The notes below the pieces were generated by a model, which did not search any database, was not told where the DNA came from, and saw only the letters and a list, made by a program, of their open reading frames with translations. The position numbers and the translations under genes are program-made. Shown here one piece after another: positions 21,816-33,244 of a stretch of 64,000 nucleotides of DNA (its first letter is position 1; every line of letters begins with the position of its first letter). This DNA is from Eucommia ulmoides (taxonomy: Eukaryota; Streptophyta; Magnoliopsida; Garryales; Eucommiaceae), in the NCBI GenBank assembly GCA_016647705.1, contig CM028334.1, positions 8,713,546 to 8,777,545 on the forward strand, given 5' to 3'.

Positions 21816-22640
21816 AGAAATTTAATTGTCAGATAATATATTCATTTTTTTTTTATTTAAATTGGAAATTACGAACTATTTTATCCTTTATAATTGTTTA
21901 TTAAAGTTAGAGAACTAAGGAAAGATTCAAATAATATTTTAGGGGTAGTAAACGCAATTTTCAAGACCGATTTACACTTTGATTTTCATCGATCAGTTAT
22001 ATTTCGGATTACTCCATTTTCTTTGAAGAGTTGTACTGAAAGATAGCAACGAGACGTAACCACAACGTAAGAATGATATTTGGATCCATTTGCTAATACA
22101 ATTGAATACTTAAAATTAACTATATTAAGTATTTAATAAAATAAATTTGATAAATATAATTAATCGGACTTAATTAATTAAGTGTCACTTAAAAATTTAA
22201 GTTAATAGACCTAAAATTTGAAGTCATTGGACTTTGACTTAATTTTCCAACACTTAATGGGTTCAACCTTTTTTTTTTTTAATTTTTTTGAGACATTTTT
22301 ACCCCTCAGCAGACCTAACATTAGGTCCTAAAATTAATTCCTGAATTTAATTTTTTTTTTTTTTGTTGAACTCTATGTTATTGTTGATTTATGATAATTC
22401 ATATATTTGAATTTTTTCGTTATTGGTTGTTTTATTTTATTATTTTATTTTTGAAATTTTTCCCGTGTTATTTTGATTTTAGAATTTAAGCGTAGTCATG
22501 TAAATTAAATAATTTTCAGTCTTTTTGTATTTATCAATTAAAATTTTAATTTTATCAAACAAATTACTAATATTTTCAGCACTTAAAATTTAAGCGGTTA
22601 ACAAATATCAACTTAGTCTCCAATTTCCAACAGTCAATTA
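21816..22640. other. AT-rich intergenic stretch
   Basis: No coding sequence, RNA gene or clear repeat recognised. It ends at the gypsy LTR boundary. Confidence 0.5.
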
Positions 22641-23648
22641 TGATGAGTGTAAAAATGGTCACTTCAACACAACTAACCGAAGGCCGCCACGTGTCCACAA
22701 TTCCCTATAAAATTCATAGCACATCAAAGGCTAAATATGGAAGATTCATCAAGAAGAGAAATCTCCTTAACTGTACCAATCGCCCCAAAGGATTCAGCAT
22801 CCTCCAGGACGGCCAGCAGGTCATCGCCGGGATGGGTGATCAATCCCTATCTCAGTGTTCTCCGTTGCAGCAATGCTTATCCTTTCTCGTCTCCATTCGT
22901 CCGGGAAGGGCAAGATTTAACCTCCTCATCCAGGCCGCAGCAGGGTAATGCCCTTCTCAATTCGTTCGCAAGTTAGCTCGGTTCTCCACTTTTTAAACAC
23001 TCTAAAATATCCTAAAATATCCCAAAATATCTCCCTGAATATCCTAAAATATCCATAATCATCATTGTGGCCCTCTTCCCTAACCGAAATATCTCCTAAA
23101 CATGGCCAAAACAAGAGCCCCTTGGCACATTCTCGTTGGCTACAAGCAAAGTTGACACCATGATGTGATCTTGAGAAGACATTAAACCCATGCTTAGCCC
23201 CTAAACTAATCTCCATCTTATCTATAAAAAGAAGAGCATACAATTTATCAAAGGTAGATGAACTTTGCTCACCACTCACTCTCCATTCTTCTCGGCAGTT
23301 ATATTATAAATTCTTCTTCCCGTACGCTGATTCTCATGCCAGAGGAGACACGCTGGGAAAACCACGACAAGTCCTTTGTATAGGTTTCCAAGTACTCATT
23401 CTTCCAAGAGCTGTTTAATTCCAAGTGCTAGTTCATCTCTCCAAGGATTACAAAGTATCATGTTCCTCCCCTTCTCGGCTTAAAAGGTTGTCGGGCCCAT
23501 CCCTATATCAGCCTCCCCTTTCCTGGACAGAGGTTTCTCCATGGATCCGAAGCTACACAGACCAAAGATCTCCATTCGAGGGTTCTCCAACACCCTCCAA
23601 GGCTGACCGGACCATACCGCTGGTGTTGACCAAAATTCAACATCAACA
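22641..23648 (+). mobile_element. Ty3/gypsy (Tat-type) 5' LTR, element 1
   Basis: The 1008-bp LTR starts TGATGAGTGTAAAAATGGTC and ends CAACATCAACA. It is followed by the primer-binding-like GTTTGGCACCGTCTTTGGG. It contains CCACGTGTCC, a run of CTAAAATATCC words (about 22998-23060) and a TATA-like CTATAAAAAG near 23221. Relatives are at 26167-26612, 33245-34181 and 36838-37889. Open frames inside it are non-coding. Confidence 0.85.
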
Positions 23649-23667
23649 GTTTGGCACCGTCTTTGGG
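23649..23667 (+). other. Primer-binding site, element 1
   Basis: GTTTGGCACCGTCTTTGGG follows the LTR end directly and resembles the TTGGCGCCGTCTGTGGG-type sites of many plant gypsy elements. Confidence 0.65.
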
Positions 23668-24960
23668 AAGCGCTACTAAAAGCCTTCCTCCAATCATCAT
23701 CTGCTCTCATCTCGAATAGAGGTTAGATGAATACAAGGTCTGGCCAGTCTTTGCGGCTAAGAGACCCTAACAGCACGGTGGATAGAAACCCGACTAGAGA
23801 AATGTCAAGAAATCCCAGGCCGAATGCGAGGACTATCATCCCCATCCCAGAATAAGAAGAAAATGCACTCCCTATCAACCAAGCAGGCCCGTTGGCCCCA
23901 CCTGCAGGAGCCCACGATGGACCGCCTCCCAGAGCTACGGATGCGGTTCGACTTGATAACTTCGAATGCCAATTATTTCAATTTCAAACCTGTCTCGACA
24001 CCATCATCTCTCGTTTTTCATCGGCCCTATATCAGCATAGATTGATTCTCCGAAATACAAGGGGAAGGGAACGTCATCTGCCACCAACTCTTGACCGAGG
24101 GAGACCGGTTCTTCGGCATGCATGGAGTGACTATCGCCGCCAAGAATTGGATCATGTGATTCACTCTGAAGGGCATGTCCTGAGAAATCAGTCTCGTCCA
24201 TGTGATCGATCGGTGAGGGCGCGAGATCTGGCCCACCGGTCGCTTCTAACAATACGCCTTTGCCCTCCCGGGGTCGCCGAATAGAGGATCGCCATGTTGT
24301 GGCACTACCCAGGGGAGAAGCCGCATTATAAAGGCGTGTTGCCAAAATGGAGGCAGCGCTCGTGCAAATATAGGGCCCGAAGGGACCGCTGGACTCTCTT
24401 CCAGGATAAGATCTCCTTTTGTCGATGATATTGTGTTTGAGGTAGTTCTGTACAGGTTCCCTAGCCCGCAAATAATTCCATATGATGGTACTATTGACTC
24501 CATTGATCACCTCTTCATTTTTGTTGCTTTTATGGACATGCACACGGCTTCCGTGGGAATGCGGTGTAAGTCATTTCCTTTCAACCTCACCAAAATAGCC
24601 AACACCTGGTTCCGAGAGTTAACTCTAGCTTCGATCTCAACATTCGCTCAATTGGAACAACTCTTCTTGGCCCGTTTTGACTGTTCTCAAAGAAAACCCA
24701 AAACAATGACTTACTTTCTCGCACTTTAGCAGGACATTGGAGAAAATTTGTGTGCTTTTGTGATGAGATTCCACGGGGAAAGCCTGTGTGGCGAAGGCAT
24801 TTTGGATGTCATGGCCTTAAACGCTTTTATTGACGAAGTAAGGCATCGAATACTAACTTATGATCTATGCTCCCGGCCCGCGCTAAACTTGGCTACCGCT
24901 TTGGCTAGAGGTACGAGCTTCTACAAGGCAGACATCAAAGTCGTAAAGTAGGACCGAGAA
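23668..24960 (+). pseudogene. Decayed gypsy gag, element 1
   Basis: In pieces of frame, the capsid-like part reads NTWFRELTLASISTFAQLEQ (from about 24600) and LFLARFDCSQRKPKTM. It continues past a stop as FVMRFHGESLCGEGILDVMA and ends near ARGTSFYKADIKV. This is the retrotransposon gag signature of plant Ty3/gypsy elements. The pre-capsid part is rearranged relative to the minus-strand copy at 30.8-31.6 kb: blocks matching it (for example around 24004-24540) lie on the opposite strand. Multiple stops make it non-functional. Confidence 0.7.
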
Positions 24961-26166
24961 GGGGCCGAGAAAAGGAATGACCAAGAAGAGGAAGAGCCGC
25001 AGAGGCGGGGATGAACAGCTCTTCGGCCCATCTCGGGTGGGGATGTGCAGCCCCTGGCCCCTCACCAAAAAGAAACCCTATCCCGGTACCTATAGACTGG
25101 AAACGGAAAAGGAAGTCCCCCTGAAACATCCCTAGAATGCGAAGCACTTGAAACACTACAACACTAGAGGGGGAGCTCCAATAAACTTGTAAAAACTTCT
25201 ACTTTTTGAAGCTTGTAAGGAAACTACTTTTCAATGGAAAAAATATTTTGTTCAACTAGTTTTCCATTCTCTAAATTTTGTTAATGGTAAGGAAGTGCAA
25301 CCCCCTTCCCATCTCGGATGGAAATGTGCAGCCCTCTGGCCTATCTCCATCAGCTATACTCTGACCCCTTGAGTCATGGATGATTCTCCAAATCCATATC
25401 CTTACTCTCGGCGTCTTGAGTGATTCTCCTCAATGGCATTCCGACCCCTCAAGTCTTATCCCAACTTTGATGTCGTAAATGATGCTCCTAAACGGTATTC
25501 CAACCTCTTGAGTCTCATCTTGACTCCGACGTCATGACTAATTTTCCTCAACGACATTCTAACCCCCCGAGTCTCATCCCGACTCCGACGTCAAAGGTGA
25601 TCTCCATAAAGAAATAGCATCCCGACACCCAACGTCGAGGGTGATCTCCATGAAAAAATGGTATCCCGATGCGCAACATCGAGGGTAATCTCCACAAAGA
25701 AGCCCATCCCAATGCACCGCGTCAGGGGTGTAACTAGACCCTCTCTACAAGTCGGTAGTCTGGAGCCCGGGGGTTGATAGCTATCATCTTCCGACGGCAG
25801 AACATTGACTTGGTCTGAGGGCCTACAGTCAAGCATCCCACCCCTGATAGCTGAGCTGAGCTCAGGCGACATAAAATGACGACTTCTGGAAGGAAAAATT
25901 TGGGATAACTTGAAAAGGCTCGGGGAAGAGCCCCATTAAGGAGAATCCATTAATAATTGAGCAGGGCTCAAGTCTTTCTCCAAGATGGGCTCAGGCAATC
26001 CACCGAGCAAAAGCTAAACTCCATACTTAGGCATCCTGCCGAGCTCAGATTCCTTCCCATCTCGGCATTTCCCGGATTGGGATGGGGCAAAGTTCCACCA
26101 ACAGGCGAAGGAATCAATATTACTACCTAATACCTCGTACCTCGATACTAAGGAGTGGGGGGTTAT
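24961..26166 (+). mobile_element. Non-coding internal region of element 1
   Basis: Protease, RT, RNase H and integrase are all missing between gag and the 3' LTR. The region holds tandem repeats (25370-25740) and ends in a polypurine tract AAGGAGTGGGGGGTTAT (26150-26166). The layout is that of a large gag-only, non-autonomous derivative. Confidence 0.6.
25370..25740 (+). repeat. Tandem repeats in element 1 internal region
   Basis: Two linked arrays are seen. In the first, about 62-bp units share CATTCCGACCCCTCAAGTC, then CCCGACTCCGACGTC and GATTCTCCT (25385-25600). In the second, three units of about 45 bp share ATCCCGACACCCAACGTCG and GGGTGATCTCCAT (25600-25740). Units are imperfect. Confidence 0.7.
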
Positions 26167-26612
26167 TGATAAGTGTAAAAATGGTCACTCTAATATAACT
26201 AACCGAAGGCCACCACGTGTCCATAATTCCCTATAAAATTCATAGCACATCAAAGGCTTAGTATGGAAGATTCACCGAGAAGATAAGCCTCTGCAACTGT
26301 ACCAGTCGCCCCAAAGGATTTAACATCCTCCAATACGGCCAATAGGTCATTGCCGGGATGGGTGATCACTCCCCATCTCGGTGTTCTTCGTTACAGCAAT
26401 ACTCATCCATTTCCGTCTTCGTTTGTCTGAGAAGGGCAAGAGTTAACTTTCTTGTCCCAGTTGCATAAAAATAATGTCCTCCTCAATTCGTCCGCAAGTT
26501 GGCTCGGTTCTCCACTTTTTAAACACTCCAAAATATCCTAAAATATCCCAAAATATCTCCCCAAACATCCTAAAATATCCATAATCATCATTGTGGCCCT
26601 CTTCCCTAACCT
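26167..26612 (+). mobile_element. Truncated 3' LTR of element 1
   Basis: It starts TGATAAGTGTAAAAATGGTC right after the polypurine tract and parallels 22641-23095. It stops within CCCTCTTCCCTAACC, where the 5' LTR continues GAAATATCTCC. The remaining 550 bp or so of LTR are gone, and integrase sequence of element 2 in opposite orientation follows at 26613. Confidence 0.85.
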
Positions 26613-29600
26613 GTCGGAGACAATGACCTTGGGTATTCCAAAATGGCAAACTACGCTTTTCCAAATGAAGTCTCTGATTTTTTTCTTCGAGATCCACTCG
26701 AGGGGCTTAGCCTCAACCCATTTTGTAAAATAGTTGATTGCAACAACAAGAAACTTCCTCTACCCGAACCCTTGAGGGAATGACCCTAGGAAGTCAATGC
26801 CCCACTAGGCAAAGAGCCAAGGACTCGTCATGGGGACGAGGACGGTTGGGGGCAGTTGGGGATGAAAGGCAAATCTTTTGGCATTTGTTTTATTTTTTTG
26901 TGAATTATATGGAGTCTTTATTCATATCTGTCCAGAATTATTCATGTCAGATGAGTTTGTGACCCATGGATCTTCTTCCCGAGTGGTTTCTACACACCCC
27001 TTCATGAATTTTCCTCATTACGTAATCAGCCTTTTTTGGCCTCAAACATTGAGAGTACGGACCCAAGAAGGACCTTCGGTATAGCACCCCATCAATGAGA
27101 ATGCACTTTGTAGACCTGTACCGCATCCTTCTAGCCTCTACTCGGTCGGATGAAAGCATTCCATGCTAGAGATAGTCCTTGATCGGGTCCATCCAAGTAG
27201 GCTTGTCAGAAAGGGCACATATAACGGATATTTGGTCAGATACAACCGTGCTCGGCCCTTCTAAGTACTCGACGAGAACACTTCTCTTTAGGCTGTATTC
27301 CACTATGGAGGCCAAGTTGGCCAGAGCGTCGGCCTGTTTGTTCTCTTCTCCGGGGATTTGGTTTACCTGGACATTTTCGAAATTTTCCATTAGTGCCTTT
27401 ACCTCCCAAGATAAGCAGTCATGCTTGGGTCCTTGGCCGCGTAGTCTCCATTGACTTGGTTTACCACAAGTTGTGAGTTGTAGAAGACTTGGAGATTTTT
27501 GGCGTTGAATTTTCTTGTCAGCTTGAATCCAGCAAGAAGGGCTTCGTATTCAACTTCATTGTTGGTGGCCCTAAACCCCAATCGGAGGGCATATTCAATA
27601 TCTTCTCGGTCCGGGGTTACCAGAACCATCCCAGCCCCACAACCTCCTACGTTTAAAGAACTGTCCATGAAGAGATGCCACTTATCTGTGCCGAGATCAT
27701 CGTTTGATTTGAGATAGAATGAGGTCCCTTCCAGGATCGGTGCCTCCGACGGACCGAGCTGTGTCTTACGCTAGGCAGGATCCAAGCCATCCAGGCTGGG
27801 CTCTTCCGGGAGGGTTAGCTTAGCAATAAAGTCAGTCAGGATCTATCTCTTGATGGTTGTTCGTGGCCGATAGTCGATGTGGGATTGGCTTAGCTCGAGG
27901 CTGTATTTCATGAGTCGGCCAGAGACATCTGGGGAGTGAAGAATTTTCCTCAAAGGTTGATCAGTAAGAACGACGACTATGTGCGCTTGGAAGTATTGTC
28001 TCAGTTTTCTTGACGCAATGAGAAGGGCATAGACCAACTTCTCAAATTGCTGGTATCTTATCTCAGCATTGGTAAGCACTCGGCTCGAATAACACACAGG
28101 TCTTTCGACTCCATCTTTTTTCCAAACAAGGGTCACATTGACTGCTGTGTCCAAAGCGACGATATACAGGAATAATTCCTCCTTGTCCATGGGGGTACTC
28201 AGTAGCAACGCCGATAAGAGGTAAGTTTTGAACTCCTAGAAGGTAGCCTCATATTTTGTTGTTCATTCAAAGGTTTTATTGCCCCACAAAATTTTAAAGA
28301 AGGGGAGACATTTCTCCGAGGAGCGTGAAATAAAGCGGTTCAGGGCGAGCAGCCTCCCAGTGAGCATTTGGACTTCTTTCTTTGTATGAGGTAAGGCCAT
28401 TCTGAGAACGACACTTATCTGATCGGGATTGGCATCAATGTCGCGCTGGGATACCATGTAACGCAGGAACTTCCCCACTGAGACCCCAAAAATGTACTTA
28501 GTAAGGTTTAGCTTCATGCGATGGGCTCGGAGCTTGTCAAAGTAGTTCTGGAGATGGGAGATGTGATCAGATGCTTTGGTGCTCTTTAAGATCATATCAT
28601 TGATGTAGACTTCTATCGTTGAGCCAATCTCCTTCTTGAACATCTTGTTCACGAGCCTTTAATAGGTTGCCCCGGCATTACGAAGGCCAAAAGGCATGAC
28701 CTTGTAGTAGTAGGTGGCTTTGTCCATGATGAACAAAGTCTTACTTTTATCAGGAAAAACATAGGAATTTGGTTGTATCTAGCATAGGCGTCTAGGAAAC
28801 TCAAGAGCTCGTGCCCTATCGTAGCGTCTATGACCAAGTCTATTCTCGGCAATAGAAAGAAATCCTTAGGGCATGCCTTGTTGAGAAAAGTCCATGCAAA
28901 GTTGCCACTTATTCCCAGTCTTAGGGGCGAGGATGACGTTGAAGAGCTAATCTGGGAACTCCACTTCCTCCACCATGGCAGATTTCACTAACTTGTCCAC
29001 TTTTTGCTTAATGATTTTCTAGCGCTCTGGGTGGAATTTCTTTCTCTTCTACCTCAAGGGGGGATGATGGGGATCGGCGTAGAGATAGTGTATGGCTACA
29101 GCCAAATCAATCCCAGGAAGTTCATTGTGAGACCAACCGAATACGTCATAGTTTTTCCTGAGGAGATCAGTGAGCTCTTCTCACCGGGCCGCTTTGAGCT
29201 TGGCATTTATTCTGACAGTTCTCCCCTCGATGGTGGGGTGAATGGATACCTCCAATAGATCCTCACGGGGCCAAGGACGGGGTTCTTCATCTTGGGGATC
29301 GTCAATCGATATAGTTCTGAGATCAGATAAGGCCCTCTTGGTGCAAGACCTGGCTACCTCTTAGTCTTCTCTTACTTCTCCCATCTCTTCTTCTGTATCA
29401 TTTGGTGATAGGAAGAACTCACAGCCTTTAAGGTGGTTAAAGTTGGTCATCCCTTGATTGCGTTGTACGACGAAGGTCTGTCTATGATAAGAAACTTGGC
29501 CCACACCGTGGCCGACGTGGGCTTAGCACCGACCGTGATAGGAAGAGAGATCATGCCAATGGAGCTTACCACGTCTCTACCAAAATCAACAACGGAGGAG

Positions 29601-31626
29601 GTAGTGGGTTGCACGGAACCTGAGTTCACATTCATTTTCTCGAATACCCATTTAAAGATGATATCCGTGGAGCTTTTTCCGTTGACAAGAAGCCTTCCTA
29701 CCTTATAGTGTTTAATTAGGGTCGATATTACCAAGGCTGCGTCGTGAGGGGTGTGCACCTCTCTGAGGTCGGCTTCGCTGAAGAAGATGACGTTATGTGA
29801 GGCAGTATCTATCGTGCTCATCGTGTACACGTCCTCGTCAACTTTCCTTTTTGTTTTACCCTCGTACCTCTTCTAGGAAGAGGTTGTCTCCCCTCCAAAA
29901 CTAAGGCCACCGTGGATCACACTTATCTTACCGTCTACCTATAAGTCATCATCGTATTCTTCTCTTTCACTTCTCGATGGGGTTCGGCCATGGGTTTCCC
30001 TTCTCTGCTACCCCATGCGCTCGTCTCGGTTGTTGTCATCCCCTGACCCTACGTTCTCTCTATGGACATAGTGCCCAAGGTACCTTTTTTTTATGAGGAA
30101 CTCTAACTCTTCTCGGAGCTAGAAATATTCATCCATCGTGTGACCCAGGACGTAGTGGAATTCACAATATTTGTTGACGAATTTTCGCATGGGTTTTCCT
30201 CTTGAGGGAGGTACAAGAGGGAAGAATCCTCTTCTAGAATTTTCGACGAAGATTATTATTATAGATGCTGTTAAAGGGTTCAACCTTTGTCGAATCCCTA
30301 GGGGTGAACGAAGCCTCCGATCCCCTGGAAATGGTCCCAACTGCCCCTCAGTCTGTAGCCTACGCGGGCCTTGGGCCCTGTTCGGCATCTCCTCAACTCG
30401 GCCTTTCTTTTTCTGGACTTTTTCTTGGTCTTTCTTCATGGTATCTTTGAGGCCTGTCTCATAGAATCTTGTACCTCTGTCCGTGGTAGTAATTAGGTTA
30501 GGAGCGGGCTATGAACATAGGTTATATAACAACCTTCGGTGTCTCAGACCGTTAATAAAAGCGTTTAGGGCCACAGTATCTGGGAGACCCTCGCAGCATA
30601 GGCTTTCTCTGTGGAATCTATTTACATAATTGCCCAAATTTTCTCTAATCTTCTATTGGAAGGTGAGAACATGGGTCGCAGTCTTGGGCTGACATCAGGA
30701 ACAGTTGAAGCAGGTCAGGAAGAGCTCTTCAAGCTGAGGAAAGATTGAGATCAAGGCTGGGGCCAAGTCTTGGAACAAAGTGTTGGCCATCTCTGCAAGG
30801 GTGAGAGAAAATGATTTACACCCCACTGCCATAGAGGCCGTATGCATATCCATGAAGGAGACAAACAAGAAGAGGTAGTCAACGGGGTCAGTAGTCCCAT
30901 CGTAAGGAACTATCTGTGGACTGGGAAACTTGTACGGAGTTTCTCAAGCACGATCTCATCAACGAAAGGGGACCTCATCCCTAAAGAGAACCCAGCTGCC
31001 CCCCAACGCTCCGTATCTACACAAGTGCAGCCTCTATCTCGGCAATACATCATTCCAAGGTTGTTTCTCCCCTGGGCGGCATGGTAAAATGGCTAGCAGC
31101 CACTCTAGACCCCTGTCTTCTGGCTGGAGGGGAGTGGGAGTCCATCTTCCGAGCGCGGGGAATCCTATGCTTAGAATGGGTACGTTACCTTAAGTTCTTC
31201 CCGGCTAGGGCAAAGACGCAAAGTTCAAAGTGGCTAATGGGACTAAATCTCGTTCCTAGACCGAGCATTCGTGAGGATGGGGGTGATCTCTTGGGGTATT
31301 CCATTCAGAGTGAATTACACGATTCAATTCTTGGCGGCACTCATATTCCCCTACATTTTGGAGAATCGGTCACCCCTGAGCTGGGGCTGGTGACAGGCGA
31401 GAGATGATGATTTGGAGAAAATATTGAAATTGGCCTAGTTGGCGTTCCAAGTTGTCAAGTCACGATGCATCCACAGCTCCAGAAGTTGGGCCAACGTAGA
31501 CTCCTAAGGGTGGAGCTAACGGGCCCGCCTGTCCAATGGGGAGTATATTTTCTTCTTCTACCGGGATAGGGATTGAGGCCCTAGCATCTGATTTAGGGAC
31601 TCTCGACATCACTCTAGCCACGTTGT
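26613..31626 (-). pseudogene. Tat-lineage Ty3/gypsy gag-pol remnant, element 2
   Basis: On the minus strand, reading right to left: gag (31.6-30.1 kb) with a zinc-knuckle-like YCEFHYVLGHTMDEYF near 30120-30170. Next is the aspartic protease domain (29830-29447, VGRLLVNGKSSTDIIFKWVF, where DIIF stands near the usual catalytic triplet). RT (about 28.9-28.26 kb) has VYINDMILKS at the active site. The first RNase H (28208-27843) has YIVALDTAVNVTLVW, RPVCYSSRVLTNAE and LRQYFQAH. A second, archaeal-type RNase H (27668-27166) has NNEVEYEALLAGFKL and QADALANLAS. Integrase follows, with its H2C2 part (EGVCRNHSGRRSM) and core start (VAINYFTKWVEAKPL), broken at 26613. Two RNase H domains are characteristic of the Tat group. 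The RT active site has Asn where Asp is required, and stops abound. Inactive. Confidence 0.85.
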
Positions 31627-33113
31627 TGATAGGTGTAAAATACCTATCTACTTCTAAACTGGATTTGGTAATTTTCGAGTGTTTTATTTATATTTAATTG
31701 TTTTTTAGTTTGTTTTTATATAATTCAGGTGTAGGGACGCAAACAAGAGGCAAATGAGCGAAAACGGTGGAAAAATGGTGAAAATGTGCAAAGCCGGTGC
31801 AGGTGCTGTAACTTCAAGCCTATTCTTGACTACGATGCAATCCGATTTTGGAACAACTAAAAACTTGGAAGTTGTATATCTCTTAGCTTTCTATAGGTTT
31901 TTGAATCATCTCAATCGGAGCTCGGACAAAGATGCTACAGTCAAAACAAGAAAGTGTGTCAGGGTCAAGGCGGAAATAACTTTGCCTAGGCAAAGTAGCG
32001 ACAGAAAGTTAACCGACTTAAATTCGCCTAGGCGGAAATTCCTTCGCCTAGGCGAAAATTTGATAGCACAGAGATAGTTTCTGAGATATTTTGAACCCTT
32101 GTGCCTATTTATATCATTTATCCCACTTCCCTTAGGATGCTTAGATATTTTGAGACCCCCTTTCACCATGGATAGGATTAGATAATTTAGGAGTATATTA
32201 GATTAGTTTTAGGAAGTGTTCTTGGCCAAATCTTGAAGAACTAAAAGAGGAAGATCATTAATGGAGAAGAGGAAGCTCGGGAGGATCGTTCTTTGGCGAA
32301 AGTGGACTACTCCACTTTGAGATTTGTTTTTTCTTTCCTTGTTTCCATCTTTATACTTAATGTTTATTATTGATGATGATTATCTCCTCTTAATTTAATA
32401 TTGTAATGGCTAAGATCATGTTAGTTTAGTTAGATATTAGTTAGGGTTATATATAATTCATGTAAATATCTCTTTGGTTGAATATAAGTTATTTTAATGG
32501 TTTGTTATCCGTTTCCAATTGTGTTTACCGTTATGTCACGTTTATTATGTCTATTACGATAAACCGAGAATACGGGATTTGACACTTGGGAGAAGTAACC
32601 CCGGATTCGGACTAAGGATAAACACAACGCGACAATCCAATAACTCGGGAGGGAGTTGAATTATGTGCAATTCATGAGGTTGGGTCAAGACTCACGTGAC
32701 TATGTGTTCGGAAAGGCGTTCGAGGGGGACTTCGGCGTTAACGTGAAGTCATGTATTCGCTCGCTTTTTACTTGGAAAAGGGAGCGAGTGAGTTATAGAT
32801 ACCCAGATTGTTAGATGTGATAATAACCGTTATTGATAACTAAACTAATCCAAAAATATACTAAGTGAATGAAATCGATCCCTAGTTAATTAGTGTAATT
32901 AGAATTAATCCTTAGGAGTAGTTTTAATTAGTTTAATTTAAATATTAAATTGAATCATCAGGATAATATGAGACTACGTAAATTGTGGTACTCAATTATT
33001 CACACTTTTTCTGTGGACACGATACCCGATCTTAACCGATCCACTATATTAAAACTTTGACCTCATATACTTGCGAGAGTAAGTAGCGACGTATTTCACG
33101 TGCTACCAGTTGT
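31622..33113 (+). mobile_element. Solo LTR (1482 bp) with 5-bp target duplication
   Basis: The insert spans 31627-33108, beginning TGATAGGTGTAAAATACC and ending TTTCACGTGCTACCA. GTTGT flanks it exactly on both sides (31622-31626 and 33109-33113). Both outer flanks belong to the gag leader of element 2, which resumes on either side. The sequence is unlike the TGATGAGTG LTR family. It contains an inverted motif TTCGCCTAGGCGAA near 32040 and AAGTGGACTACTCCACTTTG near 32300. No pol is present, so it arose by LTR-LTR recombination. Orientation was assigned from the TG/CA ends only and is uncertain. Confidence 0.85.
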
Positions 33114-33244
33114 TATTCACCGTACTATTCTGATCTCTCGGCCGTGTAGAATGACTAGACCTTATGATCATTAAGCTTTAGCCGAGCTGGGAGTTGATGA
33201 ATGGAGAAAGACTTTTAGTAATCTTCCCATAGACGGTGTCAAAC
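33114..33244 (-). mobile_element. Element 2 leader and primer-binding site
   Basis: Next to the LTR end, the minus strand reads GTTTGACACCGTCTATGGG, the same primer-binding-type sequence as element 1. The leader continues toward gag and is interrupted by the solo LTR. Confidence 0.6.

Noticed and set aside
22640-23710. Several open frames of 65-117 codons
   Set aside because: They fall in the gypsy LTR and its flank, differ in frame between LTR copies and show no domain.
25370-25740. Evenly spaced repeats suggestive of a CRISPR array
   Set aside because: Units are imperfect tandem repeats without unique spacers, in a plant retrotransposon.
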